Shown one piece after another: positions 51,416 through 59,294 of a DNA stretch of 64,000 nucleotides. The notes under the pieces are model-generated. The model ran no database searches and was not told the origin of the DNA. It saw only the letters and a program-made list of their open reading frames with translations. The position numbers and the translations under genes are program-made. The DNA comes from Tenericutes bacterium MO-XQ (GTDB lineage: Bacteria; Bacillota_I; Bacilli_A; Acholeplasmatales; Acholeplasmataceae): contig CP017948.1 of the NCBI GenBank assembly GCA_002838185.1, forward strand, positions 1,922,001 to 1,986,000, read 5' to 3'. The number at the start of each line of letters is the position of its first letter. The stretch's first letter is position 1.

Positions 51416-51805
51416 TTATGATTTCGTATTCTTTTTGGATGATCTTTTTCGTCTTATGACCATCACCTCCTCTGTGGAGTATCCTTTTTTTAAGCGTTCA
51501 TTTTCTATCTTTAATTTCATATTCTCATATTCAAGTTGTTCCGTAGGTGTGAGTGACTTTCTCCTTAGATACTTCGACAGTGGATTGCCAGGCTTTCTTT
51601 TATTTTCGAGCGCTTCAATACCTCCTTCCTGATATCTCTTTACCCAAGTGGATAACATACCTAAAGATAAATCGTTGTTCTTCGATAGTTGTGTTAAACT
51701 GATCTCACCTTCAATAATCATTTTCACATATTCATATTTCTCATCTTTAGTAAAGTATCTCATAGGCTTTCTGTTAGGTGTTCCTTTTGGTCTTCCCATC
51801 TTCAA
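51416..51805 (-). CDS. IS3 family OrfA (helix-turn-helix protein)
   Basis: The 129-residue protein has a helix-turn-helix (VKMIIEGEISLTQLSKNNDLSLGMLSTWVKRY) and a leucine-zipper-like helix (TPTEQLEYENMKLKIENERLKKG). The zipper end is followed by A7G at 51484-51491 and a shorter A5G at 51444-51449. A GGAGGTGAT at about 51463-51471 lies between them and could stimulate the -1 shift to the OrfB frame. Confidence 0.9.
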   Translation of the reverse strand: MKMGRPKGTPNRKPMRYFTKDEKYEYVKMIIEGEISLTQLSKNNDLSLGMLSTWVKRYQEGGIEALENKRKPGNPLSKYLRRKSLTPTEQLEYENMKLKIENERLKKGYSTEEVMVIRRKRSSKKNTKS

Positions 51806-51954
51806 TACCTCCCTTTATATTTAAACATAAAAAAGATGCTAGTAGACTTTTTTGTGTGTCTACTAACATCTTATCATTTCAATTTTGGGTTTTTTATTTA
51901 GTTATGTAAAATAGATGGTGGCTAAATAATAGCTGTCCAAATGATGGTGGCGTA

Positions 51955-51974
51955 CCACCATGTTTTTTAAAGCG
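51955..51974 (+). repeat. left copy of a 20-bp direct repeat inside the ISL3 element
   Basis: CCACCATGTTTTTTAAAGCG recurs as CCACCATCTTTTTTAAAGCG at 53414-53433 in the same orientation, 19 of 20 identical. The left copy also ends a perfect palindrome, ATGGTGG-CGTA-CCACCAT (51944-51961). Confidence 0.75.
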
Positions 51975-52053
51975 ATTTTTTGAATATAAAAAGAAGACCT
52001 CATTCTATGCTACAATTTTAGTAACTAGCTAATTCGTAGAAAGAGAGGTCTTC

Positions 52054-53349
52054 ATGAATGATGATACCATAAAATTATTGAATCTTGAACACATTGAACA
52101 CTTAATTGAAAGTATAGAGACTGTTTCTTCTCATCAAATGATTGCTCTTCATCTCCGCCTATTCAAAGCACCTCAGACATGTCCAAGTTGTTCTCATATA
52201 ACTGAACGTTTTCACAGCTATCGAAAGCGTCAAATCACACACAGTGTACTTCTAGATAAGAAATACACCTTGATATATCATGCCAGAAGATATAAATGCT
52301 TAATGTGTGGTAAAGTCTTTTACGAACATAATCCCTTTTCGCTCAAGTATGAATCCATTTCAACTTATACGAAATTTTCTATATTGGAATATTTGAAAGA
52401 CTATACGCACACATTTACTTCCGCTGCTCACACTTACTTTGTTTCTAAGCAGACTGTAGTAGATATCTTTGATCATATTGTTGATGCCAAAAGAAGATCT
52501 TTACCAGAAGTTATATGTATGGATGAGTTTTATACATCTAAAGTTTCTAAATATAAGTACGCATGTGTACTTTTTGACTTTAAATATCAAAAATTAATTG
52601 ATATTTATCCCACAAGACATAAAAACTATTTGATTAAAGTATTCTCACGTTTTCCTATACCTGAAAAAAAGCGCGTTAAAGCTTTTGTTATCGATATGTG
52701 GCCTTCTTATAAAGAAGTTATAGAACTTACATTTCCTCATGCGCTTATCGCTGTTGATTCTTTTCATATCATTAGAAATTTAAATGATGCGATTAGACAT
52801 ATTAGAATTGAAGTTATGAACAGATATAGATTAAACAAAAGTGCACCTGAACATGATGATATGTATTATTACATGCTTAAGAAATTCCATTATTTCTTTC
52901 TAAAAAATTATGAAGATATCCATGATGGCAGAATCCCTGTTCAAAAACTAAATACCTATTGGCATAAATCAACCATTCTTGATTATCTGTTGTCCATGGA
53001 TGATACACTAAAATCTGCATATCGATTAAAAGAAAGATATAGAGAATTTAATTTAACTGCTGACTATGATACATGTGATGATGAACTCAATGAACTTATT
53101 CGCTTATTTAAAAATCATGATCATCATCTTTTTAGAGATTTTGGTAAAACACTTCAAAGGTGGAAAAAAGAGATAAAAAACTCATTTATCAAAGTCAATC
53201 ATAGAAGGTTATCTAATGGGCCTATTGAAGGTGTAAATAATCGGATTAAAACTGTCATCAAGTCTGCGAATGGTATTAAAAACTTTTATAGACTTAGAAA
53301 CCGCATGTTATATTCAATTAATAAAGATGTTCCTATTAAATTAAAATAA
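52054..53349 (+). CDS. ISL3 family transposase
   Basis: The 431-residue protein has a zinc-ribbon N terminus (CPSC...CLMCG), a HTH_ISL3 region and a DDE domain: MDEFYTSK with the first Asp, VIDMWPSYKEVI with the second, and RLSNGPIEGVNNRIK with the Glu. The frame is intact. It fills the ISL3 element, and the subterminal GATGGTGGC repeats are its likely binding sites. Confidence 0.93.
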   Translation: MNDDTIKLLNLEHIEHLIESIETVSSHQMIALHLRLFKAPQTCPSCSHITERFHSYRKRQITHSVLLDKKYTLIYHARRYKCLMCGKVFYEHNPFSLKYESISTYTKFSILEYLKDYTHTFTSAAHTYFVSKQTVVDIFDHIVDAKRRSLPEVICMDEFYTSKVSKYKYACVLFDFKYQKLIDIYPTRHKNYLIKVFSRFPIPEKKRVKAFVIDMWPSYKEVIELTFPHALIAVDSFHIIRNLNDAIRHIRIEVMNRYRLNKSAPEHDDMYYYMLKKFHYFFLKNYEDIHDGRIPVQKLNTYWHKSTILDYLLSMDDTLKSAYRLKERYREFNLTADYDTCDDELNELIRLFKNHDHHLFRDFGKTLQRWKKEIKNSFIKVNHRRLSNGPIEGVNNRIKTVIKSANGIKNFYRLRNRMLYSINKDVPIKLK

Positions 53350-53504
53350 TCATGAATTTAGCTAGTAAAAAAAGCACCTGAAGTGATATCTTCAAGTGCT
53401 CTTATTTTGGTTGCCACCATCTTTTTTAAAGCGGTGTTTTGCCACCATCCTCTTGACAGGGGTGTTTCTTACTTGCCACCACCTATTTTAAAGGACCTTT
53501 TATT

Positions 53505-53579
53505 TTAAATGATACATAGTACAAGTAATGACAACAAGATCATCACCTCTACGATGATAAAAACATGTTTTCTTTTCAC
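53505..53579 (-). CDS. possible 24-residue hydrophobic peptide (type I toxin-like)
   Basis: Reading from a GTG at 53579, the product begins with a basic VKRKH (the first residue is Met in practice) and continues as a hydrophobic helix to the stop at 53505, ending LLVLCII. An AAAGG lies about 15 nt upstream. A good promoter lies 70 bp upstream. Short basic-hydrophobic peptides with their own promoter are typical of type I toxins, but I see no family match, and the antisense RNA is not evident. The rest of 53350-53702 holds the ISL3 right end and no other gene. Confidence 0.3.
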   Translation of the reverse strand: MKRKHVFIIVEVMILLSLLVLCII

Positions 53580-53651
53580 GACAAAAACCAACCTTTCTTC
53601 AGATAGAAAAAGTGTTATTGCCTCCCCCGGAGTACGTTAACTTTTACAACT

Positions 53652-53680
53652 ATTATAAACAACTATAACAAATAAATCAA
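53652..53680 (-). promoter_or_regulatory. strong promoter reading toward the ISL3 right end
   Basis: On the minus strand TTGATT (53680-53675), 17 bp, TATAAT (53657-53652). It lies just after the phosphate butyryltransferase stop and reads away from it, into a 150-bp gap. The transcript would include TCCGGGGGAGG near its 5' end and the short peptide frame at 53579. Confidence 0.55.
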
Positions 53681-53702
53681 TATCTGTAATAAAATCTTAA
53701 GT

Positions 53703-54608
53703 TTATTCGTAAGCAGCTGCTAGCGCTATAGAATAAAACTTAGAGTCGGTTGAATCAGCTCTTGATGTTAAAACTATAGGTCGTTTACCGCCAACAATCA
53801 TTGATGCACTCTTCGCATCTGCAAGAAACATCATGCTTTTATAAAATACATTTCCTGATTCTATTTGTGGCATTAAAATTAAATCTACATCACCAGCAAC
53901 ATCACTTTCAATGCCTTTGTGGATGGCTGCTTCTTTATTAATTGCATTATCAATCGCAAAAGGACCATCAATCATACATCCTGTAATGATTTGTTCTTGA
54001 TTTCTTTTAATAAGTTCTCTTGCATCCACAGTTGGTTGCATTTTTTCATTGATTTTTTCAATTGCTGCAATCACCCCTACTTTAGGATTTTTGTTGCCTA
54101 GCTTATGAAACACATGAACAGCATTTTCAATGATTTCTTGTTTTTCATCAACATTAGGGTACATATTCATTGCACCATCAGACATCATGAGTAACTTATG
54201 ATAATTCTTAATTTCAAATATAGATACATGCGATAATCTATGATCTGTTTTAAATCCAAATTCTGGTTTTAAAACAGATTTTAAAATAATCTTTGTATCC
54301 ACATAACCTTTCATTAAAATATGTCCATCATTTTCACTTACTAATTTAACTGCATAGTCACATGCTTGTTCATGATCCATAATATCAATGATTTCATAAT
54401 ATGAAGGATCAATATTCAAGTCCTCTAAAAGCATTAAAATAATTTCTTTATTACCAACTAGTACTGGTCTAATTATGCCTTCTGCCCTTGCTTTTTCAAC
54501 AGCTTCTAGCACATGCTTATCATCTGCACAAGCAACAACTAATGTGCTCATTTCCTTTTCTTTTGCTAACTGAATTAAATCTTTAATTGTGTGTAACATA
54601 AAATTCAC
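53703..54608 (-). CDS. ptb: phosphate butyryltransferase
   Basis: The 301-residue protein matches the Pta/Ptb fold, short butyryl type: VVACADDKHVLEAVEKA at the start, a DIMDHEQACDYAV segment, HILMKGYVDTKIILKSVL, LSHVSIFE near 128, and the C-terminal LMPQIESGNVFYKSM and IVGGKRPIVLTSRADS. It interconverts acyl-CoA (butyryl or branched) and acyl phosphate. Paired with butyrate kinase 8 bp upstream it yields ATP from acyl-CoA. No butyryl-CoA synthesis genes are seen in the window. Confidence 0.93.
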   Translation of the reverse strand: MNFMLHTIKDLIQLAKEKEMSTLVVACADDKHVLEAVEKARAEGIIRPVLVGNKEIILMLLEDLNIDPSYYEIIDIMDHEQACDYAVKLVSENDGHILMKGYVDTKIILKSVLKPEFGFKTDHRLSHVSIFEIKNYHKLLMMSDGAMNMYPNVDEKQEIIENAVHVFHKLGNKNPKVGVIAAIEKINEKMQPTVDARELIKRNQEQIITGCMIDGPFAIDNAINKEAAIHKGIESDVAGDVDLILMPQIESGNVFYKSMMFLADAKSASMIVGGKRPIVLTSRADSTDSKFYSIALAAAYE

Positions 54609-54616
54609 TCCTTTAC

Positions 54617-55693
54617 TTAAGACTTATAAATCTTTGGTTCTTCTTCGCCTAATAAAACTCTAAGTGCACCCAGTGCCAAAGATTCCATTTCATTTTCACC
54701 AGCATATACAATAACAGGGGCTATAAACTCTACTCTTTTCTCAACTATATCAACAAGCATTTTATTATAAGCAAGTCCGCCAGTTAATATAATTTCATCA
54801 ACCTTACCTTCTAAGACAGTTGCTTCACTACCTATTTCTTTAGCGATTTGATAGCTCATGACTTCAAAGATGAACTTAGCTTTTTCATCACCTTTTTCAA
54901 TCATTTCCATGATTTCTCTGCCATCATTGGTTCCAAGATATGCAACCATGCCGCCTTTACCATAATTTTTTCTTTTGATTTCTTCTAACGTATACTGTCC
55001 ACTAAAAACCATTTTATATAAAGGTCCAGCTGGAAGTGAGCCACTACGTTCAGGAGACATTGGTCCATCCCCATCAAGTGCATTATTTACATCAATCACT
55101 TTACCCTTTTGATGTGCAGCAACACTAATACCGCCACCTAAATGAGCAATGATAAAATTCATCTCTTCATATTTTTTCCCTAAGTCTTTTGAGCGTTTTC
55201 TTGCAACAGCTTTATGATTTAGTGCATGAAATAATGAACTTCTCTTGAGCTCTGGAAATCCTGTATAACGATAATGATCATCCATTTCATCAACTGCAAC
55301 AGGATCTACCACAAAAGAAGGAATCCCGTGTTCATCTGCTAAATCTTTAGCAAGCAAGCATCCTAAATTTGATGCATGTTCTCCTCTTTTAGCTTCATGC
55401 ATGTCTTTAACCATATCATCAGTCACTTTGTATGTGCCACTTTCAATCGGTTTAAGCATGCCACCTCTACCAACAATCGCAGAAAATTTGGATAAGTCTA
55501 CATTTTCCTTTTTTAAGAACTCTAAGATAACTTGTTCTCTAAAATCATATTGATCAATGATTGATTTAAAACTCATGATCTTATCAGTATCATGACTAAT
55601 CTTAAACTCTGATACTAAAGTTTCATTTTCATAGATTGCTAATTTTGTCGATGTTGACCCTGGATTGATTGCTAAAATTAAATGTTTTTTCAT
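54617..55693 (-). CDS. buk: butyrate kinase
   Basis: The 358-residue acetate/butyrate kinase has ILAINPGSTSTKLAIYEN at the N terminus, IVGRGGMLKPIESG near 83, FIIAHLGGGISVAAHQKGKVID near 178, MSPERSGSLPAGPL near 210 and ILTGGLAYNKML near 300. It makes ATP and a short-chain acid from acyl phosphate. The start overlaps the end of the M48 protease gene by 4 bp, so its translation is coupled to that gene. Confidence 0.95.
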   Translation of the reverse strand: MKKHLILAINPGSTSTKLAIYENETLVSEFKISHDTDKIMSFKSIIDQYDFREQVILEFLKKENVDLSKFSAIVGRGGMLKPIESGTYKVTDDMVKDMHEAKRGEHASNLGCLLAKDLADEHGIPSFVVDPVAVDEMDDHYRYTGFPELKRSSLFHALNHKAVARKRSKDLGKKYEEMNFIIAHLGGGISVAAHQKGKVIDVNNALDGDGPMSPERSGSLPAGPLYKMVFSGQYTLEEIKRKNYGKGGMVAYLGTNDGREIMEMIEKGDEKAKFIFEVMSYQIAKEIGSEATVLEGKVDEIILTGGLAYNKMLVDIVEKRVEFIAPVIVYAGENEMESLALGALRVLLGEEEPKIYKS

Positions 55694-56928
55694 AAGTCCT
55701 CCTCGCTTTTTAAAGCATCTATTCTTTGTGAAATGGTTGGATGATTATAGTATATAGCCACATAAAATGGATGTGGGTTAAGATTTGCGAAATTCTCTTT
55801 AGCTAAAATCTCAAGTGCACCAATCATATCATCTTTGTTAGCATGTTGCTTTGCGAACCTGTCAGCTCTATACTCTATTTTTCTTGACCATTTATTCGTA
55901 ACTAAACCTATGAGAATTGAGATAGGCTCTATCAGTATAGTAAATAAAACAAGTGCAAATCCAAAGAAAATACCACTTAACCCAAATTGAGTATACAGTT
56001 CTGGATATTGCAATATAAATCCAATTAATACTGCAAAAAGACCAAACGTTATAATATTGTGAATGAGCATTTTTGTTGTATCTTTATTTGTCGCATGACC
56101 TAACTCATGTGCTAGAACAGCTAAAACTTGTTCATCACTTAACTTTTCAAGCAATGTATCATATAAAACGACATCTCTTGTTTTACCTAACCCACTAAAA
56201 AATGCATTGAGTTTACTTGATCTCTTAGAAGCATCCATAACAGATATTTTTTGAACTTCAAATCCAAGGTGACTCGCTAATTGATCAATTTTATCTTTAA
56301 GCTCTCCATCTTCAAGCGGTGTAAGTTTATTGAATGCTTTAACGAAAACTTTAGTATTTAAAATAAACATCAACACTAAAATAATCGATAAAAATAACCA
56401 TGAGAATAATATAAACAACCATAACTGATCAATAAATGCGATGTACAATCCTTGTAAACCAGCTATGAGCGCTCCAAATAAAACAGCGGATAATAAGAAA
56501 CTCTTAATCTTATCTGTCCAAAACGTTTTAAACGTTGTCTTATTGAATCCATATTTTTCTTCGATATAAAACGTACTATAGAAATCTAATGGAATAGAGA
56601 TTACTGTTTCTAATGCTAGAAAAACAACTAAAAATAATAATGTTTGTGTAATCGCAAAATCAGAGATACCTTTAGCCCATGCTTCTAAATTTCCAAAAAT
56701 ACCGAAGACTAATAAAGATATAATTAAAACTGTTGATATTGTTTTTCTAACAATACCTAATCTAAGATGTTCTTGATGATAACTCATCCATCTTAAATAC
56801 TCTTTTTCATCATAAATATGTGCCACATTTTTAGGTACATCCATTTTGGCATAACTCACATTTAAAAGATTGACAATCAATTCAAATATATACATAAATC
56901 CAATAATTCCAATAAATACAATATGCAT
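55690..56928 (-). CDS. M48 family metallopeptidase (Ste24/CAAX-protease type)
   Basis: The 412-residue membrane protein has an N-terminal segment, several further membrane helices, and the M48 zinc site HELGHATNKDT near 278 with the third ligand Glu in the EYRADRFAKQHAN motif. The upstream STFYIEEKYGFNKTTFKTFWTDKIKS is typical of Ste24. Bacterial members degrade or process membrane proteins. Its place between tryptophanase and butyrate kinase, with coupled starts, is unusual; a shared catabolic role is not obvious. Confidence 0.92.
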   Translation of the reverse strand: MHIVFIGIIGFMYIFELIVNLLNVSYAKMDVPKNVAHIYDEKEYLRWMSYHQEHLRLGIVRKTISTVLIISLLVFGIFGNLEAWAKGISDFAITQTLLFLVVFLALETVISIPLDFYSTFYIEEKYGFNKTTFKTFWTDKIKSFLLSAVLFGALIAGLQGLYIAFIDQLWLFILFSWLFLSIILVLMFILNTKVFVKAFNKLTPLEDGELKDKIDQLASHLGFEVQKISVMDASKRSSKLNAFFSGLGKTRDVVLYDTLLEKLSDEQVLAVLAHELGHATNKDTTKMLIHNIITFGLFAVLIGFILQYPELYTQFGLSGIFFGFALVLFTILIEPISILIGLVTNKWSRKIEYRADRFAKQHANKDDMIGALEILAKENFANLNPHPFYVAIYYNHPTISQRIDALKSEEDL

Positions 56929-56929
56929 G

Positions 56930-58324
56930 TTATAACTCCTCTTTCACTGGTTTAAATGTCGATGTAAAATGTCTAAGCATTGGGGATTCATACTCAAATT
57001 CATACCCAACAAGTTCATCTTTGTGTTTATAAACTTCAATCATCGCTTGACCAACAACATCTAAATGTTTGTATGTGTATAGTCTTCTAGGAATAGTTAA
57101 TCTTAAAAATTCTATTGGGCTCTTTAAATTGATGTGCGTATCTGGATCTCTACCTAACAACAATGATCCAATTTCTACACCTCTTACACCCGCTTCTATG
57201 TATAAAGCATTGGTCACACTTAAAGCTGGAAATTGATCATAAGGAATGTGCGGTGCTATCTTTCCACAATCCACAAAAACCGCATGTCCACCAACAGGAT
57301 ATTGAATCGGCACACCAGCTTCTTTAAGCATATCGCCTAAATACCTGATTTGATCGATACGATGTCTTAGATATCTCATATCTAGTGCTTCCATAAGTCC
57401 TTGAGCCAATGCTTCCATATCTCGACCACTTAATCCGCCATATGTAGGAAAACCTTCATAAGGTACGATATATGTTTGACATTTTTTAAATAAATGTTTA
57501 TCTGATTTAATCGCAATAATCCCGCCCATGTTAACCAAACCATCTTTTTTAGCGCTCATCATAAAAACATCTGCTAAATCAAATGTTTTACGTGCAATCT
57601 CTAAAATAGATAAATCTTCAAATCCTTTTTCTCTTTCTTTGATGAAAAAAGCATTTTCTGCATATCTTGCACCATCAATTAATAAGACAATACCATATTT
57701 CTCGCTGATTTTTTTAACTTGAACCATATTCTCATAACTAACAGGTTGTCCACCTGCACTATTATTGGTAATGGTCATAATAATACCAGCAATATTTTCT
57801 TTGCCTTTTTCTTTAATGATTTGTTCTAATCTTTTAACATCAAAATTACCTTTGAATGGATGATCAAGTTCAATATCAAAGCATTCATCAATCACACAAT
57901 CGATTGCTCTTGCGCCAGCAAGTTCAACATGAGCTCTTGTTGTGTCAAAATGGATGTTTGAGATGAAATACATATCTTTATGTTTTACTAATTGAGGTAG
58001 GACAATTTGTTCAGCTCCTCTGCCTTGATGTGCTGGAATAAAATATTTATATCCAGTAATATGTTTTACAACGCTCTCTAACTTATAAAAGCTTTTACTA
58101 CCAGCATAAGCTTCATCTGCTGTCATCATTGCTGCCCATTGCTCTTGACTCATCGCTCCAGTTCCAGAATCCGTTAATAAATCAATGTATACATCCTCAC
58201 TTCTCAAAGAAAAAGGATTATATCCTGCATTTTTTAAAAGTTCAATTCTTTCTGCTTTAGTCGTTTCAAAAATAGGCTCTACCATTTTTATTCGGTAAGG
58301 TTCTGCTGTATATTTTTTATTCAT
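56930..58324 (-). CDS. tnaA: tryptophanase (beta-eliminating lyase)
   Basis: The 464-residue PLP enzyme has AEPYRIKMVEPI at the start, DLLTDSGTGAMSQEQWAAMM, IPAHQGRGAEQI, TNNSAGGQPVSYENM, LIDGARYAENAFF and the PLP Lys in MSAKKDGLV. The related tyrosine phenol-lyase has MER in the GVRSMERG segment; here it is GVRGVEIGS, the tryptophanase form. It cleaves tryptophan to indole, pyruvate and ammonia. It heads an operon with an M48 protease, buk and ptb. A cre site upstream predicts glucose repression. Confidence 0.9.
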   Translation of the reverse strand: MNKKYTAEPYRIKMVEPIFETTKAERIELLKNAGYNPFSLRSEDVYIDLLTDSGTGAMSQEQWAAMMTADEAYAGSKSFYKLESVVKHITGYKYFIPAHQGRGAEQIVLPQLVKHKDMYFISNIHFDTTRAHVELAGARAIDCVIDECFDIELDHPFKGNFDVKRLEQIIKEKGKENIAGIIMTITNNSAGGQPVSYENMVQVKKISEKYGIVLLIDGARYAENAFFIKEREKGFEDLSILEIARKTFDLADVFMMSAKKDGLVNMGGIIAIKSDKHLFKKCQTYIVPYEGFPTYGGLSGRDMEALAQGLMEALDMRYLRHRIDQIRYLGDMLKEAGVPIQYPVGGHAVFVDCGKIAPHIPYDQFPALSVTNALYIEAGVRGVEIGSLLLGRDPDTHINLKSPIEFLRLTIPRRLYTYKHLDVVGQAMIEVYKHKDELVGYEFEYESPMLRHFTSTFKPVKEEL

Positions 58325-58349
58325 GATACACCTCGTTTACGCATTTTCA

Positions 58350-58405
58350 CTTCTATTATACATGTTAAAAAGCAGAAAATAAACCCCTTTATGAAAACGC
58401 TATCA
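58350..58405 (-). promoter_or_regulatory. tnaA promoter region with a perfect cre site
   Basis: The minus strand has TATAAT about 30 bp before the start codon with a weak -35. Upstream, TGAAAACGCTATCA (58392-58405, plus strand) fits the CcpA consensus TGWAARCGYTWNCW at all 14 positions. It also touches the terminator of the HIT gene. CcpA control of the tna-M48-buk-ptb operon is predicted. Confidence 0.65.
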
Positions 58406-58436
58406 AAAAAAGCGCATCTAAAAAAGATACGCTTTA
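58403..58436 (-). terminator. terminator after the HIT gene
   Basis: On the minus strand AAAGCGTATCT pairs with AGATGCGCTTT (one wobble) around T-rich loop, then seven T. It lies 23 bp past the HIT stop. Confidence 0.75.
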
Positions 58437-58458
58437 AATATTCATGATAAATTAAATA

Positions 58459-58830
58459 CTAATAGTTTTGTTTCGCAGGAATAACGCCTCTAACTCCACC
58501 TCTTGGATTTGATACATCACCAATGTATCTAGGGATGATATGAACATGACAATGTAAGATAGATTGACCTGCAAAAACACCTTCATTGACGCCAAGATTG
58601 TATGCATCAGGCTTATAGTTAAAATCAATATATTCCTTAGCTTTAATAACGAGTTGATCGATAGCTTTTTTCTCTTCAGGGGTTAAATTAAAAAATGATT
58701 CTTCGTGTCTTTTTGGCATAATCAACATATGGCCTTTATTTACAGGAAATCCATCATAGATAACAAAAGCTAAATCGTTTTGCAAAATAACTTTATCTCC
58801 CTTATCTAAATAATCACAAAATACACACAT
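58459..58830 (-). CDS. HIT family hydrolase
   Basis: The 123-residue protein has CVFCDYLDKGDK at the N terminus, the substrate segment NKGHMLIMPKRHEESF, and the histidine triad HCHVHIIPR near residues 97-105. HIT proteins hydrolyse nucleoside phosphoramidates and similar nucleotides. CxxC at the start suggests the zinc-binding Hit-like group. It is monocistronic. Confidence 0.92.
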   Translation of the reverse strand: MCVFCDYLDKGDKVILQNDLAFVIYDGFPVNKGHMLIMPKRHEESFFNLTPEEKKAIDQLVIKAKEYIDFNYKPDAYNLGVNEGVFAGQSILHCHVHIIPRYIGDVSNPRGGVRGVIPAKQNY

Positions 58831-58992
58831 CTAATCACCTCTTTTGATTTTATATTTCTATTTTATAAAAAAAGCATAGAAATTACCATGTTTTTATCTT
58901 AATTTTATTTTTTACCCTTTCATTATCCCCAATATATTGCTTTATTTTTGATAGTGTTGGTGGTATACATAAAGAAAAATAGGAGGTTTCAA

Positions 58993-59229
58993 ATGAAAGG
59001 ATTTATTAAAGCTGTTGATGATCTTCCATGGATCATAAAACTGATTTTAGCATTGCCTGGTCTTGATAGTTTATGTTGGGGTATTTATCGTATAGTTAAA
59101 GGCCTAGATAAAAATGATCTTGTGCAAATCGTTGTTGGTATTATTTGGTTATTAGCTGGATGGGCTGTATTATGGATCGTTGACATCATTACTATTATCG
59201 TTTATAAGAGACCTACAGTATTTGCATAA
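58993..59229 (+). CDS. small membrane protein, 78 aa
   Basis: The ATG at 58993 follows AGGAGG. The product has two hydrophobic segments (about 15-38 and 45-70) and starts KGFIKAVDDLPWIIKLILALPGLDSLCWGIYRI. This resembles small YqaE-like or phage-shock-like two-helix membrane proteins of low-GC bacteria, but I cannot name a family with confidence. It is monocistronic with a strong terminator. Confidence 0.72.
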   Translation: MKGFIKAVDDLPWIIKLILALPGLDSLCWGIYRIVKGLDKNDLVQIVVGIIWLLAGWAVLWIVDIITIIVYKRPTVFA

Positions 59230-59262
59230 TGATAGATTTACTAAATTAATTCAAGTATATTA

Positions 59263-59293
59263 AAAAAGACAATCTGAGCAAGATTGTCTTTTT
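59263..59293. terminator. bidirectional terminator
   Basis: AAAAAGACAATCT pairs with AGATTGTCTTTTT around GAGCA. It serves the small membrane protein gene and the convergent GNAT gene ending at 59295. Confidence 0.88.
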
Positions 59294-59294
59294 C

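Larger units (their letters stand above)
50523..51881 (-). mobile_element. IS3-family (IS150-like) insertion sequence
   Basis: 1359 bp, TGAAAT at the left end and ATTTCA at the right, with longer imperfect inverted repeats that both contain GTAGACAC. It is flanked by 5-bp direct repeats ATTTT (50518-50522 and 51882-51886), a target duplication that shows the element is recent and complete. It carries orfA and orfB on the minus strand and lies in a terminator hairpin of the preceding gene. Confidence 0.88.
51907..53490 (+). mobile_element. ISL3-family insertion sequence
   Basis: About 1.58 kb with terminal inverted repeats TAAAATAGATGGTGGC and (reverse complement of the right end) TAAAATAGGTGGTGGC, 15 of 16 identical. 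GATGGTGGC is repeated: 51914-51922 and 51943-51951 at the left, and as GCCACCATC at 53413-53421 and 53441-53449 plus GCCACCACC at 53475-53483 at the right. No 8-bp target duplication is apparent. It lies about 20 bp from the IS3 element. Confidence 0.78.

Noticed and set aside
51887-53500. Target duplication of the ISL3 element
   Set aside because: Flanks compared over 8-9 bp (TAGTTATG and AAGGACCT) do not match, so no duplication is claimed.
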